Of a stretch of 64,000 nucleotides of DNA, positions 24,764 to 37,395 are shown piece by piece (position 1 is the stretch's first letter; every line of letters starts with the position of its first letter). The notes under the pieces are model-generated. The model was not told where the DNA came from. It did not search any database and saw nothing but the letters and a program-made list of their open reading frames with translations. The stretch is from Acanthacorydalis orientalis (lineage: Eukaryota; Arthropoda; Insecta; Megaloptera; Corydalidae). Position numbers and translations under genes: made by a program. The DNA lies in the NCBI GenBank assembly GCA_034766995.1, contig CM068314.1, positions 14,166,701 through 14,230,700 of the forward strand. Direction: 5' to 3'.

Positions 24764-26220
24764 TGTCTATAAAAATAAATCGTTCCTTCTATTCCGTTTC
24801 GCTCACCAAGCTCTTTGAATGGATCCACCCTTGATTGAATACAATTGTTTCATAAATATGTCTTGCGTTTTTTAATACCTCGATCCCAAAATTTAATGTC
24901 ACGTTATAGGAAATAAATAATCTTTAACGATATTCAGAAATTAAATTTATTTCATATTTTGTATTTGAGGTAATACATACAACTAACATTCTAATTTATT
25001 AAGAAATAACAATATTTTTTCAAATAACTTATTGTATGTTATTATATTTCTGTAATATCTTTATTAAATTTTAAAAAAAGTATCTTATCCATGTCAGTAC
25101 AGTCGTGAAAATAATAATACTGGTATTTATTGATACACTTTTATACATTTTCGTTCGTTTGTCTGTTTAAAGAAGGATAGATGTGATGATAGACTACGTA
25201 CCTGCAATGAAGGAATACATTTTAAGAACTTAAAAATAGAATCGGTTTGGGTTCTAAAATATTTATGAAATCGATTTGACCGAACTGATTTCATATTGAT
25301 TTTCAACTATTGAAATATTTTTTTGTTAAAACGAATTGAATAATCATTTTAGACCAAACATTCTTACATGAAAAATTATTGGGTCAATTTTTCATATTTT
25401 TCATACCGAAACAATAAACAATTAGAATAATTCCCTCTTTTAATTGAAAATACATGTTCGAGTTTTATTTTGTAACATGCATGCACTATTAACGTGAATA
25501 AAAGAATAAAAACATTTTTTTATAAATGCATATATTTGTATCTGATGTATCATGAGACTGATTTATTAAATATTCTGCTCGCTCTATGATTTTTCCTTTT
25601 GTTGATTATTATCAGACATTTTATTCTCTATAATTATTTTCATTATTACTGCTTGTAGAAATTTCGCAGAAGTATGTTTTATTTCATTAATTAGTATTGT
25701 ATTCCTGAACGTATTTCTTTGCATAAAAAGAATGGATTTTAATCTTTTTTATAAGAATATAATTTTTGTTGATCGTTTGTTACAGATTTTATTTCTGTTA
25801 TTTGCAGTTAAATTATTCAATTTGAAGTTATGTTTATTCATGACCATAAGAAACATTAACTTGAACTGAATTTTTTCAATCTTTTTTTCGTATCGAAAAT
25901 ATCATAACAGAATATATGAAGCATATTTTTTGATAAATGAATATATTATTATCGAAAGATTTTATATTTTCGATGAGTAAAATTTTAGAAAATATCGATA
26001 CTCCATTACACCTAAACAGTACATATGTGTATAACTTTTCATATATATTTAAAGACGTATTGTAGGATTCTCTGTGGATGAGATAATTGGTTAAAAAAGT
26101 AATTTTTCAATTCTGATAATTTCAGTAATGTAAATAATGTATAAAGTAGTTCTACTTACATCAAAAAATAGATTAGAAAATCTATAAAAAGTACTTTGAC
26201 ACTGAATTTCATTTGCACAA
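24764..26220. other. AT-rich stretch, nothing recognised
   Basis: No gene, RNA or repeat of the families found elsewhere. Base composition is close to the window average. Confidence 0.6.
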
Positions 26221-26221
26221 A

Positions 26222-26372
26222 AATCTTTTTATACTTAATCGCTCTAATGGCAATAATATCACCATCGAAATATACATAAGTTATTATTAAAACGACCAAT
26301 AATCAACTATTGACTATTTTTATCAGAAAAAAATATCGGACTGGAAAATAAAAATTCATTTATAAAAATTTT
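26222..26372 (-). repeat. Foldback family, right-type arm
   Basis: CTTAATCGCTCTAATGGC, ATCACCATCGAAATATAC, CCAATAATCAACTATTGAC and TTCATTTATAAAAATT are in order, with the GTGGTTTGTG block altered. Confidence 0.65.
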
Positions 26373-26816
26373 AAAAATCAAACACGTTTATATCTGGACA
26401 GAATTTGAATATAAAGTATTGACTTTTCAATAAAATATTCACTTAAATAAAAAGAAATAAAGTGATTAAAAAGTTTAGTATTCAAATACAAAAATATTAC
26501 ACCTCAAAGTGATTTCATTGCGGTAGAACATTATATGTTTCATGTTCAGTTAGGGAATAATATTTAAAAAACGTGATATTTTCTTGCTGCCTAGAAGAAA
26601 GTATATTCATAAAAATATTTTTCTCATTAAAATTATTTCTACGAATAAGTCTTTGTATATATATGGCTGTCAGATCCAACCCTCCTCACGTATATGCGTT
26701 ATTCGAGCGTAATATTCGCAGACTTCGCTCTTTTTTCCGTCATTCGCATGAATATTCATTACATATTCATCGTTGTTCTCTCACGCTTGATGAAATGATA
26801 AAGCTTATTCACTACT

Positions 26817-26856
26817 TATATATATATATGTGTGTGTGTGTGTATATATATATATA
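26817..26856. repeat. TA/TG compound microsatellite
   Basis: TA units, then TG units, then TA units. Confidence 0.95.
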
Positions 26857-27002
26857 ATCGTTTTGGTTGCGTGATAGTCAAAATTTTAGTTTTCGTGTGC
26901 TGCAGGTACATAAATTTTCAATTAATTTCCTCACCGTGCATTTTACAAACTGAATTCAATTAGTGGCTTATTTAAATATTTATTTTTAATACATTTTAAT
27001 TT

Positions 27003-27004
<2 letters not shown>

Positions 27005-27039
<35 letters not shown>
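27005..27039. repeat. TA microsatellite at a mariner end
   Basis: It runs straight into the TIR of the mariner relic at 27040. Confidence 0.96.
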
Positions 27040-27045
<6 letters not shown>

Positions 27046-27114
27046 CAGTGCAAAAGTTCGTATACGATTTGAAATTTCAACTCGGGTGATTATTTCTTGC
27101 GGAAAACGCTTTTA

Positions 27115-27303
27115 TTAATCAATCGTTTCAATCGTTTTATTAATCAATTCACCATCGTTTCTGCAATCATTTTCCAGCTGATGGATTCCTCGTTCGTAAA
27201 GCTGCGCGGTTTTTCGGTAAAAAGAGGCGGTACGGTGGTTTTTAACTGCCTCCACGGTGTCAAACGTTTTACCGTTTAAACTGTTCTGCAGCGACCGGAA
27301 CAA
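27115..27303 (-). pseudogene. Mariner transposase C-terminal fragment
   Basis: The frame contains FRSLQNSLNGKTFDTVEAVK and continues to near the normal C-terminus. Mariner enzymes usually have SLQNSLNGK at this point, right after the third catalytic Asp. It is the tail of the 27040 relic. Confidence 0.87.
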
Positions 27304-27394
27304 ACGATAATCCGAAGGTGCAATATCAAGAGAATATACGGTAGATGCGATATGAATTCCTATTTCACCTGCTTGAGATTTTCCAGAGACAGTT

Positions 27395-27592
27395 TTACTG
27401 TATTTGATTTTCCGTTGTCGTGGTGGACGATTTGTTTAAAATCGGACGCTTTTCTTTAATTGCTTCGTTTAGATTTATTAGTTGTTGACAGTACTTTTCC
27501 TTAGTAATCGTTTTGTCCCTTGGGAGCAGCTTAAAATAAACAACTCCTTTGCAATCCCACAAAACACACAGCAACACCTTCATCGGATGCAA
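27395..27592 (-). pseudogene. Mariner transposase central fragment
   Basis: A 65-codon frame starts HPMKVLLCVLWDCKGVVYFK and continues LLPRDKTITKEKYCQQLINL and EAIKEKRPILN, the stretch between the first and second catalytic Asp in mariner enzymes. The frame is lost just before the second-Asp motif. Part of the 27040 element. Confidence 0.88.
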
Positions 27593-28275
27593 GCCAGCTT
27601 TGGAAACTGGTTCTGCCCTTCCATTCGCTTGATTCCACGTTCATCTGCGTTGGACGTTGCTATATTGGATCTATTTCTCATTATCAGTCACCAACCGATC
27701 CAAAAAGGCTCTCTTTGAAACGTCCAAACAAAAAAACTGCCAAAGAGATGCGATTAAACTTGTTGTTTCAGAAAACGAGTGCAGCACCCGAGCTGTGTCA
27801 AAAATTGTCTTTGTCTTCTTTAATATGACGATCTGGTTACAGGCCTGCTTAAGTGCCTAGTATGATTTTTGATACATTCATTCACTAACAGGTCTCATTC
27901 TTTTTTGAAATCTGCAAAATGATCGTCTTTGTTCTCAAAAGTTTTTTTTTCACATTCCTTGCTTCCATTTTCACATTCAACACCAAAAGTTTCGATATTC
28001 TCTGCTATGATGTTAATCAATTATTTTCTTAACATTTCTCTTGACATCTCTTAACCATAGTCTCAAATGTAGAGAACTGATTGCTTCTCAGGCTTTTTCA
28101 TTTTTTTATTGATTTAAAATAATTAGATTTTAGATTTTATAGAAATATTAAATGCAATGGTTTATTAGTTTTCCTTAAAGAAACTGCTATTCTATGAATT
28201 CTGATATATCTGTTTATTTACTTTGAATGTCTTGTTAATACTTATTATAATAAATAATTTTTCAAAAATTTTTCA

Positions 28276-28638
28276 GATTTTTCTGAATCTCAGCTCTCTG
28301 AGATTATAGCATCGTCTTCGAAATACTTATAAGTAACAATCAATCATTAATTATTAGTTCTTTTTAATCAAAAAACATGAATATCGGTGAATAAAAAATT
28401 GCTTATTCGGATTTCTATGGCGATACTGTCATTCTCAAAGGTTATAGAAAAATATTTATTTCCAAAGATGTTTCTTTACTTTGATGTTCGAATGACAGAA
28501 AGGAATTCGCATAACAAGAATAAAAGATGATCAGGAATCATTTATTGAACATTTTTGATCAGAACTGTTTTTGTAGTTTGTCAGATAAGAGAATAAGTCA
28601 TTTGAGAAAATATATTTAGTCGTAGTGTTAGAACTGGA
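28276..28638. repeat. Foldback family, rearranged copy of about 360 bp
   Basis: A right-type inner block (TCTCAGCTCTCTGAGATTAT, then ATCGTCTTCGAAATAC) is followed by TTTCTATGGCGATACTGTC in left orientation. A right arm then runs to the outer tip (GATCAGAACTGTTTTTG, AGTTTGTCAGATAAGAG, TAGTGTTAGAACTGG). It appears to be a recombinant. Confidence 0.7.
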
Positions 28639-28670
28639 TTCTTGAAAAAAAAATTTTCTGAATTATTAAA

Positions 28671-28900
28671 TTGAATCAAACTGTAATTACATATTATCGA
28701 TCAGTTATGCAAAATTCCTATGTCAATGATCTTACAAAAAATTGCAATCATATTAACCTTGGTCATGAATACGGACAATGGGCTGTCAGAAAGATTGACT
28801 ATCCCATGTTTAATGTTCAATTTGTGCAGTTTAAGATGGTATCCGTGTATCAATATTCATATCAGCATCGTATTCGAATGCGTAGGTCAATGATCTGAAA
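28671..28900. other. Unique-looking block with an unassigned + strand frame
   Basis: A 75-codon frame starts MNQTVITYYRSVMQNSYVND and has no recognisable domain. The DNA has many homeodomain-like TAATTA and ATTA cores and no repeat similarity, so a regulatory element is as likely as a coding piece. Confidence 0.2.
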
Positions 28901-29930
28901 TTGATTTTATTTTGATACAAGTTTGTATTATAAATATAAAATGTATCTGTCAAGTAACGAAAATTAAATTGAAAACATGATCAGTGTTTGTCGTCTTGAC
29001 GGATTCTCTCGTTCGTTCTTTTGAATAATTTATGATTATGTTGTGTTTGTGTTGTATGTCATCTTTGATTAACGAAACTATTGTTTTCCATATTTAAGTT
29101 TCGATCTTAATCACACTGTAACTGATTTAAATAATAATTAAAAAATATATATTCATCCTTCAACTCTGCGAATTCGCGTTTTTTTGCTATTCTAAAAAAT
29201 ATTCTTGCTTGTATACTTACTTAAAGATAATTATATATTTGTCTAGGAACATACGTTGAATCTCATCTCTGCCACTTAAAATTTCAATTATTTTTATTTT
29301 CGTGCAATCTCGTCTCGGTACTCTAATGATTTCATATTTATTATTAAATATTACTTCATATCAAAGGCATACAGTGCGTCTCGTGTCGTCACACTTTCAG
29401 AATGGCGATGAACGACGAATATAATTATTCCTGACATCGTCGATTTATTAATAACAATTAAATAATCAAAAAAACGAAATATGTTTGTTTTACATTGTTG
29501 TTTCGATTAGACATCGCGTAATTAATGATTCGACTTTAATGAATTATAAATCGTGTCCGCCTCCAGTGTGTTTTCATGATGCATGTACGTTTATAAAATT
29601 ACGTACTTAAATACCGACATTCTTTCAAATTGTCGGATTGATATTTATGTTCATCTTGTAACGATTATATATTTTTCTTCTGTTGTTGTTCAAGACCGCG
29701 GCGATATTTCAATCTTCTATAACTCAGCACTGCTGCAACTATCTAACTTGAACTTTTATTAAGCACTATTAATAAATGTGTTTCTTTTAATACTCATTTT
29801 TATTTTCATGCACTTAAAATTCGTTTTTATTCTTCTCATTGTAATCAGATACTATTTATTGTTTATTAACATTTAAAAATTAATTTTCAGACACCTGAAA
29901 TTGCTAAGATGTTTTGCAAAATTCCATATA

Positions 29931-30517
29931 TTAGGTTGTTGTAAAAATAATTGCGGTTTTTACGTATCGTAGTACATATAAATATGTATTATATTTATAC
30001 AGTATCAGACAAAAGATCCAAAATTCGGAATTCAGAAATATATTCACTTTGTGAATAAGAAAATAAGTTGTAAGGGGTATATAGTTGGAGCTCTGAAATA
30101 GAATTTAGAAATTATTTTTTCTCTCCCGACGATTACTTCAACTAAATGTATTGACATTATCGTATCGCCGAACTGCTTGATATTGGTTTAATTCATACGG
30201 CACCCATTTATCCAGCTTTTTTGTTTTTCCAATTAGGCTCAAATGTCGAACAACTGTTAAATGATCGACATTGAGTTCTTCTGCCATGTCTCGAGTTGTT
30301 TTACGTGGATCCGCTTCAATAATGGTTCTTAAATCATTATTACTTATAGCTGATGGACTTCCACAACCCTCCTCGAATTTTTTGGAACCAATAGTAGTGC
30401 TACTTTCATTGTTTACAATAATGTATCACATGACTATAACAAAAAATAATGGTAACTAAAAAAATCGGCACCTAACTTAAAATGATAAAAACCGCAATTA
30501 TTTTTTCACCAACCTAA
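29931..30517 (-). mobile_element. Deleted Hsmar1/irritans-like mariner, 587 bp
   Basis: The TIRs TTAGGTTGTTGTAAAAATAA and (inverted) ATTTTTTCACCAACCTAA are flanked by TA at 29929-29930 and 30518-30519. The - strand encodes LRTIIEADPRKTTRDMAEEL, NVDHLTVVRHLSLIGK and KKLDKWVPYELNQ, the second helix-turn-helix and WVPHEL linker typical of Hsmar1-like transposases. A frameshift lies upstream. The catalytic domain is deleted. Confidence 0.92.
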
Positions 30518-30589
30518 TAAAAAGTATCGTAGTAAAATTATTAATAAAAATGTTATAAGTTATTATATGTTTGAATCTTATATGGTTTA

Positions 30590-30820
30590 CTATTTCCAAA
30601 TACCAAAGCTTCGTATTTTGTCACGTGTTAGATCTCTTCCTTCCATAATATCCACAATTTCCGCAATCCAATTTTGTCCTGGTCTACCATTTGCTCTGTT
30701 TGCTGATATTATCAAATACCATAACTTATAATACCGGAAACTCGTATAATATCGGCAGTATATAACACTAGCGCTGCTATCGGGTTGAGTCGATATCACA
30801 CTACGGTTAACTAAACACAC
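30590..30820 (-). pseudogene. Possible retrotransposon C-terminal relic
   Basis: A 76-codon frame contains NRANGRPGQNWIAEIVDIME, similar in outline to the GRPxxRW(I/L)DxI motif found at the C-terminus of some LINE proteins. It lies just beyond the mariner ending at 30517. No other part of such an element is seen. Confidence 0.25.
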
Positions 30821-31610
30821 TTTTGTTTTTACTCACTTTTCAATTTATTTGTTCTTGTTTTTTTCATTTATAAAGAAGTAGCTACAGATGAACTATGTTC
30901 ATATTTTAGAGATGTAAAAATTACAAGAAAAAATCATTCTTGGGGTTTCGAAAATATAGTGCAGTGTAAGTGACCAGTTTTATCACAAAATAATTTCAAT
31001 TAGACAGTATTGTATTTTTAAATCGGTCTATTAAGTAAATTAACACTAATATTATTAAATAAATTATTTGCATGCATGCAAAAGATGTAATTTAGAGTAT
31101 CTATTCAAGTGAAATTGTTTAGAATCTTATTCAAAAATAATGTGGTACGTTCAGACTAGTTTCAATAAAATGAAATGCTTCTAAAATCAGAAATTAGCAA
31201 CAGAAAAAATATTTAATTACAATTCAAACATACTGAATTTAATTCTTGCATTCCATGTTGGTGGGTAATCGCTTCTCCGTAAAATTAGTTAATAGCGGAA
31301 GTTATTAGTTATGAAAACACAGAAAAGAACAATTATGTTCTCCAAATAAATCTATAGTTATTTGGCAAACACAAACATGTCATAAAAAGACCGTAGATAA
31401 TTTATACAAATATCTATATTAAACGACTAGGACATACAACGAGTTTGAGACATTCGAAGCATCTGTCAAGTTACGTAATAAACACATATGGTTATTTCTT
31501 GTGTTTATTTTTGTAGGTTTTAATAATAATTGTGTTTCAATATGTGATTAATTTAGTCATGTATCATGTGGTAACGTAACAAAATCTGTTTAATGTATAT
31601 AAGATAGCAT

Positions 31611-31665
31611 AGGGATAGAGAACCTGCGGCCTTTTGATGTGTTCAGTGCGACCTTTTCGTATATG
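31611..31665 (+). mobile_element. Possible end of another hAT-like element
   Basis: AGGGATAGAGAACCTGCGGC and then TTTTGATGTGTTCAGTGCG resemble the end of hAT elements that open with a CAACCTGCGGC-type sequence. I could not find the opposite end or a coding part, so the extent is unknown. Confidence 0.4.
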
Positions 31666-32643
31666 TTGTCAATTATGTATCTTCATTATTTATAAATTAT
31701 CAAACTGGAGTATTTGCCTTGTTTATGGCTCAACATGTAATTTTTGTCGAATTCCAATTGCTCGTTGACATTATTATTTTTACATTGTCGCATAATATCA
31801 AATATTTCCTTTTTAGTCATTATTTGGATTCCTGATAGGGTTCTAAAGGCAAAAAAAAAACATTTCAAATTGATAATAAACACTGACTCAAGATGTATGA
31901 CTACAAGTGTTTATCTGACAAAATACAAGCGCTTCTGCGCGAATCCGCGGTTATTGTTTTTATTTTTTTAAAGCTAAAATCTCCCTCTTCGTGTTAATGT
32001 AAAAAAAACATCGGGACGCGCCCTAAAGTATACCAAAAACCTTCGATTTGTTCCAAAACTGGCACAAAAATGATTTAAAGACGACTGTTTTTGAATAGAA
32101 CTTGTTCACTGTTTCAAAATTAACGCTGTTGTAATTAAAATTTCTTCAACTCTATTCTCTCTTACCTCCTTCACGACACTCCATCGTGTAACACTTTCAC
32201 CTCTTTTTTGAATAAAAAAAAATCAACTTTGAAATTAAGCAATCACACAGAACATCGATGCACTATTCCAGTCCATCAGCTTCTGATTGACTGTACCAAC
32301 TTGTAAATAGTGCACGAGAAGGGAAAATTGTGATCTCTTGTTCCCTAACTGCTCACATATCTCAGGTAGTAATCGGTTTTTACTTATGATAAGTTTGACG
32401 AAATCTAATTTTGGCCAGCTTGATCAGGCAAATGCTCCTCAGTGCGGTGTACAATTAAAAAAATCCACTGATTATAATCACTACAGATTATTTTTAATAT
32501 ACAGGGATTATAATGTGCGTATCTAGCGATAAATTATTATTTACTTTTTCTGCTTCGTGCCTTATTTTAATTTTACTAATAACAGGAAATCCTATTATTT
32601 TGTTTTATTTTATTTTTATACATTAACACACACCGTACACACT

Positions 32644-32644
<1 letters not shown>

Positions 32645-32676
<32 letters not shown>

Positions 32677-32684
32677 GTTATATG

Positions 32685-32745
<61 letters not shown>

Positions 32746-32747
32746 TG
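32645..32747. repeat. TC and TA compound microsatellite
   Basis: A TC run, then TA runs separated by TGTTATATGTTATATG. Confidence 0.95.
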
Positions 32748-32911
32748 CAAATGTCTTACAAAGTATTCCTTAAATTTGTATCATAGACATCATAAATATA
32801 GGCTAATAATATATCATATAAGTTCGTATTCTTTTTTTCGATTAGAAATCGAAAAAGAGAAAAATATACTTTATTTTTGTCCATCTCATTAATATTATAA
32901 TATTGTCGATT

Positions 32912-32912
<1 letters not shown>

Positions 32913-32963
<51 letters not shown>
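32913..32963. repeat. TA microsatellite
   Basis: Pure run of about 25 units, 170 bp from the previous one. Confidence 0.97.
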
Positions 32964-32966
<3 letters not shown>

Positions 32967-33709
32967 AATTGTAAAGGATAGTATTATAGGTGTTCACTAT
33001 TTAGAACAGTTTTATCTTTTTTTAATGTAATATATATCTAAATATCATTACATGTAAAAAAGTAAATAAAGGCAGCGTTGCAGCCACAACATGTTTATTT
33101 AAAAGTGAAAACGAGATTTTACTTTCAACGAAATCTCATATCTCTATCTCGCTCATCAACATAAATTTGATGTGTTGTATTTTTGTTACTATTTACATTA
33201 AAGCATATTGGATTTATCCTTATCTATATTGTATGCACAACTATTCTTTTCAACAAGTGTCTGATAGAGATGTTTAACTATTGATAAACATTACATTTCG
33301 TATTTCCATCCTTGTTTTACTAGTTTATACTCCAAAATGAGATAAGTCTATGAAAAAAATATTTCTGACTTAATTTTTTTATTCCGAATTTTTATATTGC
33401 AATTATCAGTCCGTATTTATCACTTCTATGGTCTGAATACATATTTAGGGATGCAAAGGGAATAATAAAATTTTATTATATTTATTCAACATATCCATAG
33501 ATTTTCATTTATTATATATTTTACTGTATTTTAGAGCGAGAAAGATTGTTTTGAAAATGTATTGTGAAGTGATTTAATACTTTATATCTCGTTAATAAAG
33601 ATTCATGTTTCTTTTAGTAGAACACGTCCTACCTAATTAGAAATTAAATAAAAAAATAAAATACTGTGCGAATACATTAGTTATTCAGTTCACAATTAAA
33701 GTTTTCGCA

Positions 33710-33835
33710 TTGTGCCTAAAATTCACTTCCGTTGATGAATCATTCCTGATAACAATTTTTTTCGAATCAAATTTGTTTATTTTGATTTGACTTATGCGCG
33801 TTTCGATGCTTACTCAGCACGTACGGAAATATCTG
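33710..33835 (+). repeat. Foldback family, left-type arm
   Basis: TGTGCCTAAAATTCACTTCC, TGATGAATCATTCCTG and CTTATGCGCGTTTCGATGC are in arm order. It stands just upstream of the full copy at 33871. Confidence 0.68.
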
Positions 33836-33870
33836 AAAGAAAACTTGATCATTTAAATGCAGTATCTGCA

Positions 33871-34216
33871 TAATTCAGTTTCACTAATGAACTTTTCTCT
33901 CATCATACAAACCACAAACTTTTTTCTGGTAAAAGATGTTCAATAAATGATTTTTGATCAGATTTTATCTTTGGTTATGTATGTTTCGATAACGATACCA
34001 TCAATCTCAGAACTCTAAGGTGTAGAAAAATTTAATTTTTATTCACCTTAGCGCTCTGAAGGTGATAATAGAGTGATCAAAATATGCACAAGCAAAATTA
34101 AAAATGATCAGTAATCATTTATTAAAAATTTTTGATCAGAAAATATTTCTGGTTTGTCAGGTAAGAGAAAAATTCATTATTGAGAATGAATTTAACCATA
34201 TTGCCAGCACTTCATT
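33871..34216. repeat. Foldback family, full-length type copy, 346 bp
   Basis: This is the clearest complete copy. The left arm has TTCAGTTTCACTAATGAAC, CATACAAACCACAAAC, ATGTTCAATAAATG and GATACCATCAATCTCAGAAC up to AGGTGTAGAAAAA. After a short loop the right arm starts CACCTTAGCGCTCTGAAGG and mirrors the left: AATTTTTGATCAGAAA, TGGTTTGTCAGGTAAGAG, GAATTTAACCATATTGCC. Confidence 0.88.
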
Positions 34217-34839
34217 GTGGATAGTTCAAATTTATATGAATTGTAAGCAATTTGAGAACATTTTGATTAGAAAAGAGTTCTGTGTGTGGAGTGAGTTTTT
34301 TTTTGTGAAAATCATATATTTTTTCAATAAAACGCCAATCGCCATATTTCTGTATAAACTGATTTTGTATCCCAGAATCTGTATACATGTTTCACAAACG
34401 AATTTTTTTATTACACAAACCCACAAAAAATACATGTTTACAAAACTTCTTTGAAAGACACCTGATTATAATTTATTAAACAATTATTCATCTTGTTATC
34501 TAAATATTATCCAACGATAGTGAAAACTGACTACCACATGTGTGACCAATACACAAGTTTTTTATTTTTCTTCACATCAGTTGTAATAATCTAATAAAAA
34601 GAATTAACAGTCGCTATATAACTGCACCAGCCGACCATCAGACATCTACAACGTATTTAAAATCCGAGTGTAGTTTTACATGCAAGTTGTGCAATAAAGA
34701 ACAACGTTTATTTAACACGCGTGTGTGTGTGTATACATGTACATACATACATCTGTTTTGAAACTACATAACTGTGTTTTTTCGACGGCATCTTTTAATG
34801 TGTACATATAAATGTGCTTTTGAACTATGTTAGTTTAAC
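34217..34839. other. AT-rich stretch, nothing recognised
   Basis: The frames at 34104-34454 (+) and 34435-34232 (-) overlap in opposite directions and have no domain. A short GTGTGTGT run lies at about 34720. Confidence 0.55.
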
Positions 34840-34983
34840 GAGTCGTTGTGACTTAACGACCGCAGTCGTTGCTTACAAACGTTTTGCAGACGTCGTTACG
34901 TAAGTCAAGACATCAGCAGTATTGCAACAGCGACGCCGGGCACGGCGACGCTTCAAACGTCTAATGAACTGCTGTTCGATTGT
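34840..34983 (+). promoter_or_regulatory. GC-richer island with possible first exon and splice donor
   Basis: The block has many CpG (AGCGACGCCGGGCACGGCGA) in otherwise AT-rich DNA and ends at GATTGT|GTGAGTACG, a close match to a 5' splice site. It could be a promoter with a short first exon. An ATG at 34963 would start a short frame into the donor. No TATA box is obvious. Confidence 0.35.
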
Positions 34984-34989
34984 GTGAGT

Positions 34990-36319
34990 ACGATTTCATG
35001 TCATTTGATTTTCAGTGATGTTCAGAATCTTCAACATCAGCAAATGTTTAAGATTCTAGTATGTCAGTGGTGTGGTTATATTCGTTCTTAAATATCTGTT
35101 ATCAGATATGAACTGTGTTAAATTATTTTTGAATTTTCTGTATTCACTTTTATTAAATTCGATTTTAATATAAATTTCATTATTTTATATTCTTAATTTG
35201 GATAATATTTTGTAATTATACGAACATAAACAAATACACAAAAATAATATAACAAAATAATAAAAATGACAACATGCAGTTGTCATTTCAATTATTAAAA
35301 AGAATAAGATCTCAATAGAAGAACGCATAATTTTTTATTAAACTTTCTAAATTATCACAAATACATATTATATGCTATTAATAATTTCTGAGGGTTAAAA
35401 TTTAAACTAGCTTTTTCCACGAATAACTACATGCTTTTTAACAAAAAATCATATTTATGAAAAATATGATTTTTGTCAAAATTTGTATAGCGTCGATTTT
35501 TTTAGATCAAAAAGTAAAAATTTAAGACGTACCAATTTTGCACAAGTATTTATATTCTTCTAGATTGAATAAAAAATGCTCAAAAAATGTCAGAATTTTA
35601 ATTTTATTACAAAAAAAATGTTTGTGTACATATACAACTTTTATGCAATAATAATTGTGTGTATTTTTAGTAGTTATTACTTTTTAACGTTTATTTTAAT
35701 TATTTTATTAACCCTCTACCGTATTTAAAATTATTTACAGTGATTATAGAACAAGTCCTCTTATATAGCCTTATAAGTCTATTTTTATGATATCTATATC
35801 TTTTAGTGCATATAAAGTCATGCTTATCCATTAAAAAAATTGAGAAATAAAACCCAATCATCAAAAAACATTTGTTTTAAATTACTCTGCTTGTATAGTT
35901 TTAAAGCCAGGATTGTTTCGAAATATTAAAAAAATCACTTAGTGGAAGTTGAAGATCGATATTTAATTCTCATATTTTATCACTGACTGCAAAAAATATA
36001 CTAAAAAGCATTTATTACTTGTTTCATTTATAATTTCTTGTTACCATACTAATAAACTGTTCTCGGTCAGTCTAAATTTATGAATAAGTACCGCATATAA
36101 TTAAATATTACATCTCTTCTAAGAAATATTAAGTTTAATGCACTTGCTATTTCTTTATATAATTTTATATTTTGTTAAACTATAAATTGTTAATTTTTTG
36201 CTAGCTTTATAGATACTTACGTCGTCAGTTTATAATTAAAATGCAATTATAGATAGGTTCCTACATAGAAATATAGTCATTGTATAGAAAAATTCTAAGA
36301 AGTACTTTAATATTATCGC

Positions 36320-36321
<2 letters not shown>
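34990..36321. other. AT-rich stretch, nothing recognised
   Basis: Follows the GC-richer island at 34840; if that is a first exon, this would be the start of its intron. No repeat or frame of note. Confidence 0.5.

Positions 36322-36386
<65 letters not shown>
36322..36386. repeat. TA microsatellite
   Basis: Pure run of about 32 units. Confidence 0.97.
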
Positions 36387-36388
<2 letters not shown>

Positions 36389-36814
36389 GTTAGTAAATAT
36401 ATTACTAGCAGTGACTCATACGAAATAATACATTACAAACAAAAAAGCTCACATTAAACGGTTCATATGACACGATTCAAGCTATAAAATTTCAATTAAT
36501 TGTACGATGAAGGCGTAAATCTTACTTTCCGACATGTAAGTCACTAAAAACAGAGTAAACATTTGCACGTTCGTGCATTAAAACTGAACCAACACGGTTG
36601 GACGGACAGTCTGCTAGCAATGAAAGTAAAAGCAAACATTAAGAAAATATTATGGAAGTGTTAATACATCACTTTCGAGGGGTGTTTCTTTATTCTCGAT
36701 CATGATTTTTTTTATTAGAATTTTCGCCCGTTTCATACTGAGTTCTGAGGTGAATTCACTAGAAGTATGTTTTTAATCATAAATGGAATTCTTATTATTG
36801 CTGTTTTCAGCACT

Positions 36815-37000
36815 GTAATTGATTATTGATCATTTTGATTTTGGATTATGCGTGTATCGATGCTAGAGTGTTAAGGTACAAAAAAAATTTAGAATTTTTG
36901 TACATGTGAAACTGAACTTAGCCACAATACTAAAACTCAGACGACAAATGGTTTTCATATTTTTTTGTCTGTGAAAGTGGATTTCGTCACAGTACTAACA
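36815..37000. repeat. Foldback family, fragments of both orientations
   Basis: GATTATTGATCATTTTGATT and GTGTATCGATGCTAGAGTG (left type) are followed by AACTTAGCCACAATACTAAA, and then GTGAAAGTGGATTTCGTCAC with AGTACTAACA (two right-type outer tips). Confidence 0.7.
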
Positions 37001-37395
37001 TTATTTTGGTGATGACCGCATTCGAAACACCCACAAGACGTTGTAAAATTATTACTAATCAAAACAACATTTGAATCAAGTTATTTTATATAATAATGAA
37101 GAGTGCAAATTCACTTGTTAAAGAAAATATAATTGTGTTATCAAAATGTAATACAAATGAGACTCGAGTCACAATTTAGATGATATCATTTATTATCAAT
37201 CAGCTTTTTTATTCCATTAAAAAATGTTAATATGAGGATTTGAAATTATTTGTTTACAAGTTTAAATTAATTTTTATTTTTAATAAAATGACATTTTTAA
37301 GAATAAAAAATATTGTGTACGCAGAAAAAGTTCTTAGCAAGCGCGATTTTTCAAAAATGTTATGAAACGTTTTGCATATTTTGAAATTATTATAT

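Larger units (their letters stand above)
27040..28085 (-). mobile_element. Mariner relic, 3' TIR and most of a broken transposase
   Basis: The end TTGGATCAGTGCAAAAGTTC follows directly after a TA microsatellite. On the - strand the transposase can be followed in pieces: VTDNEK (first Asp region), GLHPMKVLLCVLWDCKGVVY, LLPRDKTITKEKYCQQLINL, VHHDNGKS at the second Asp, SLDIAPSDYRLFRSLQNSLN with the third Asp, and GKTFDTVEAVKNH. Several frameshifts and stops separate them. The 5' TIR was not found; matching sequence fades near 28085. Confidence 0.88.

Noticed and set aside
29401..29433. Short frame MAMNDEYNYS after an acceptor-like CACTTTCAG
   Set aside because: Ten codons with no supporting exon or conservation.
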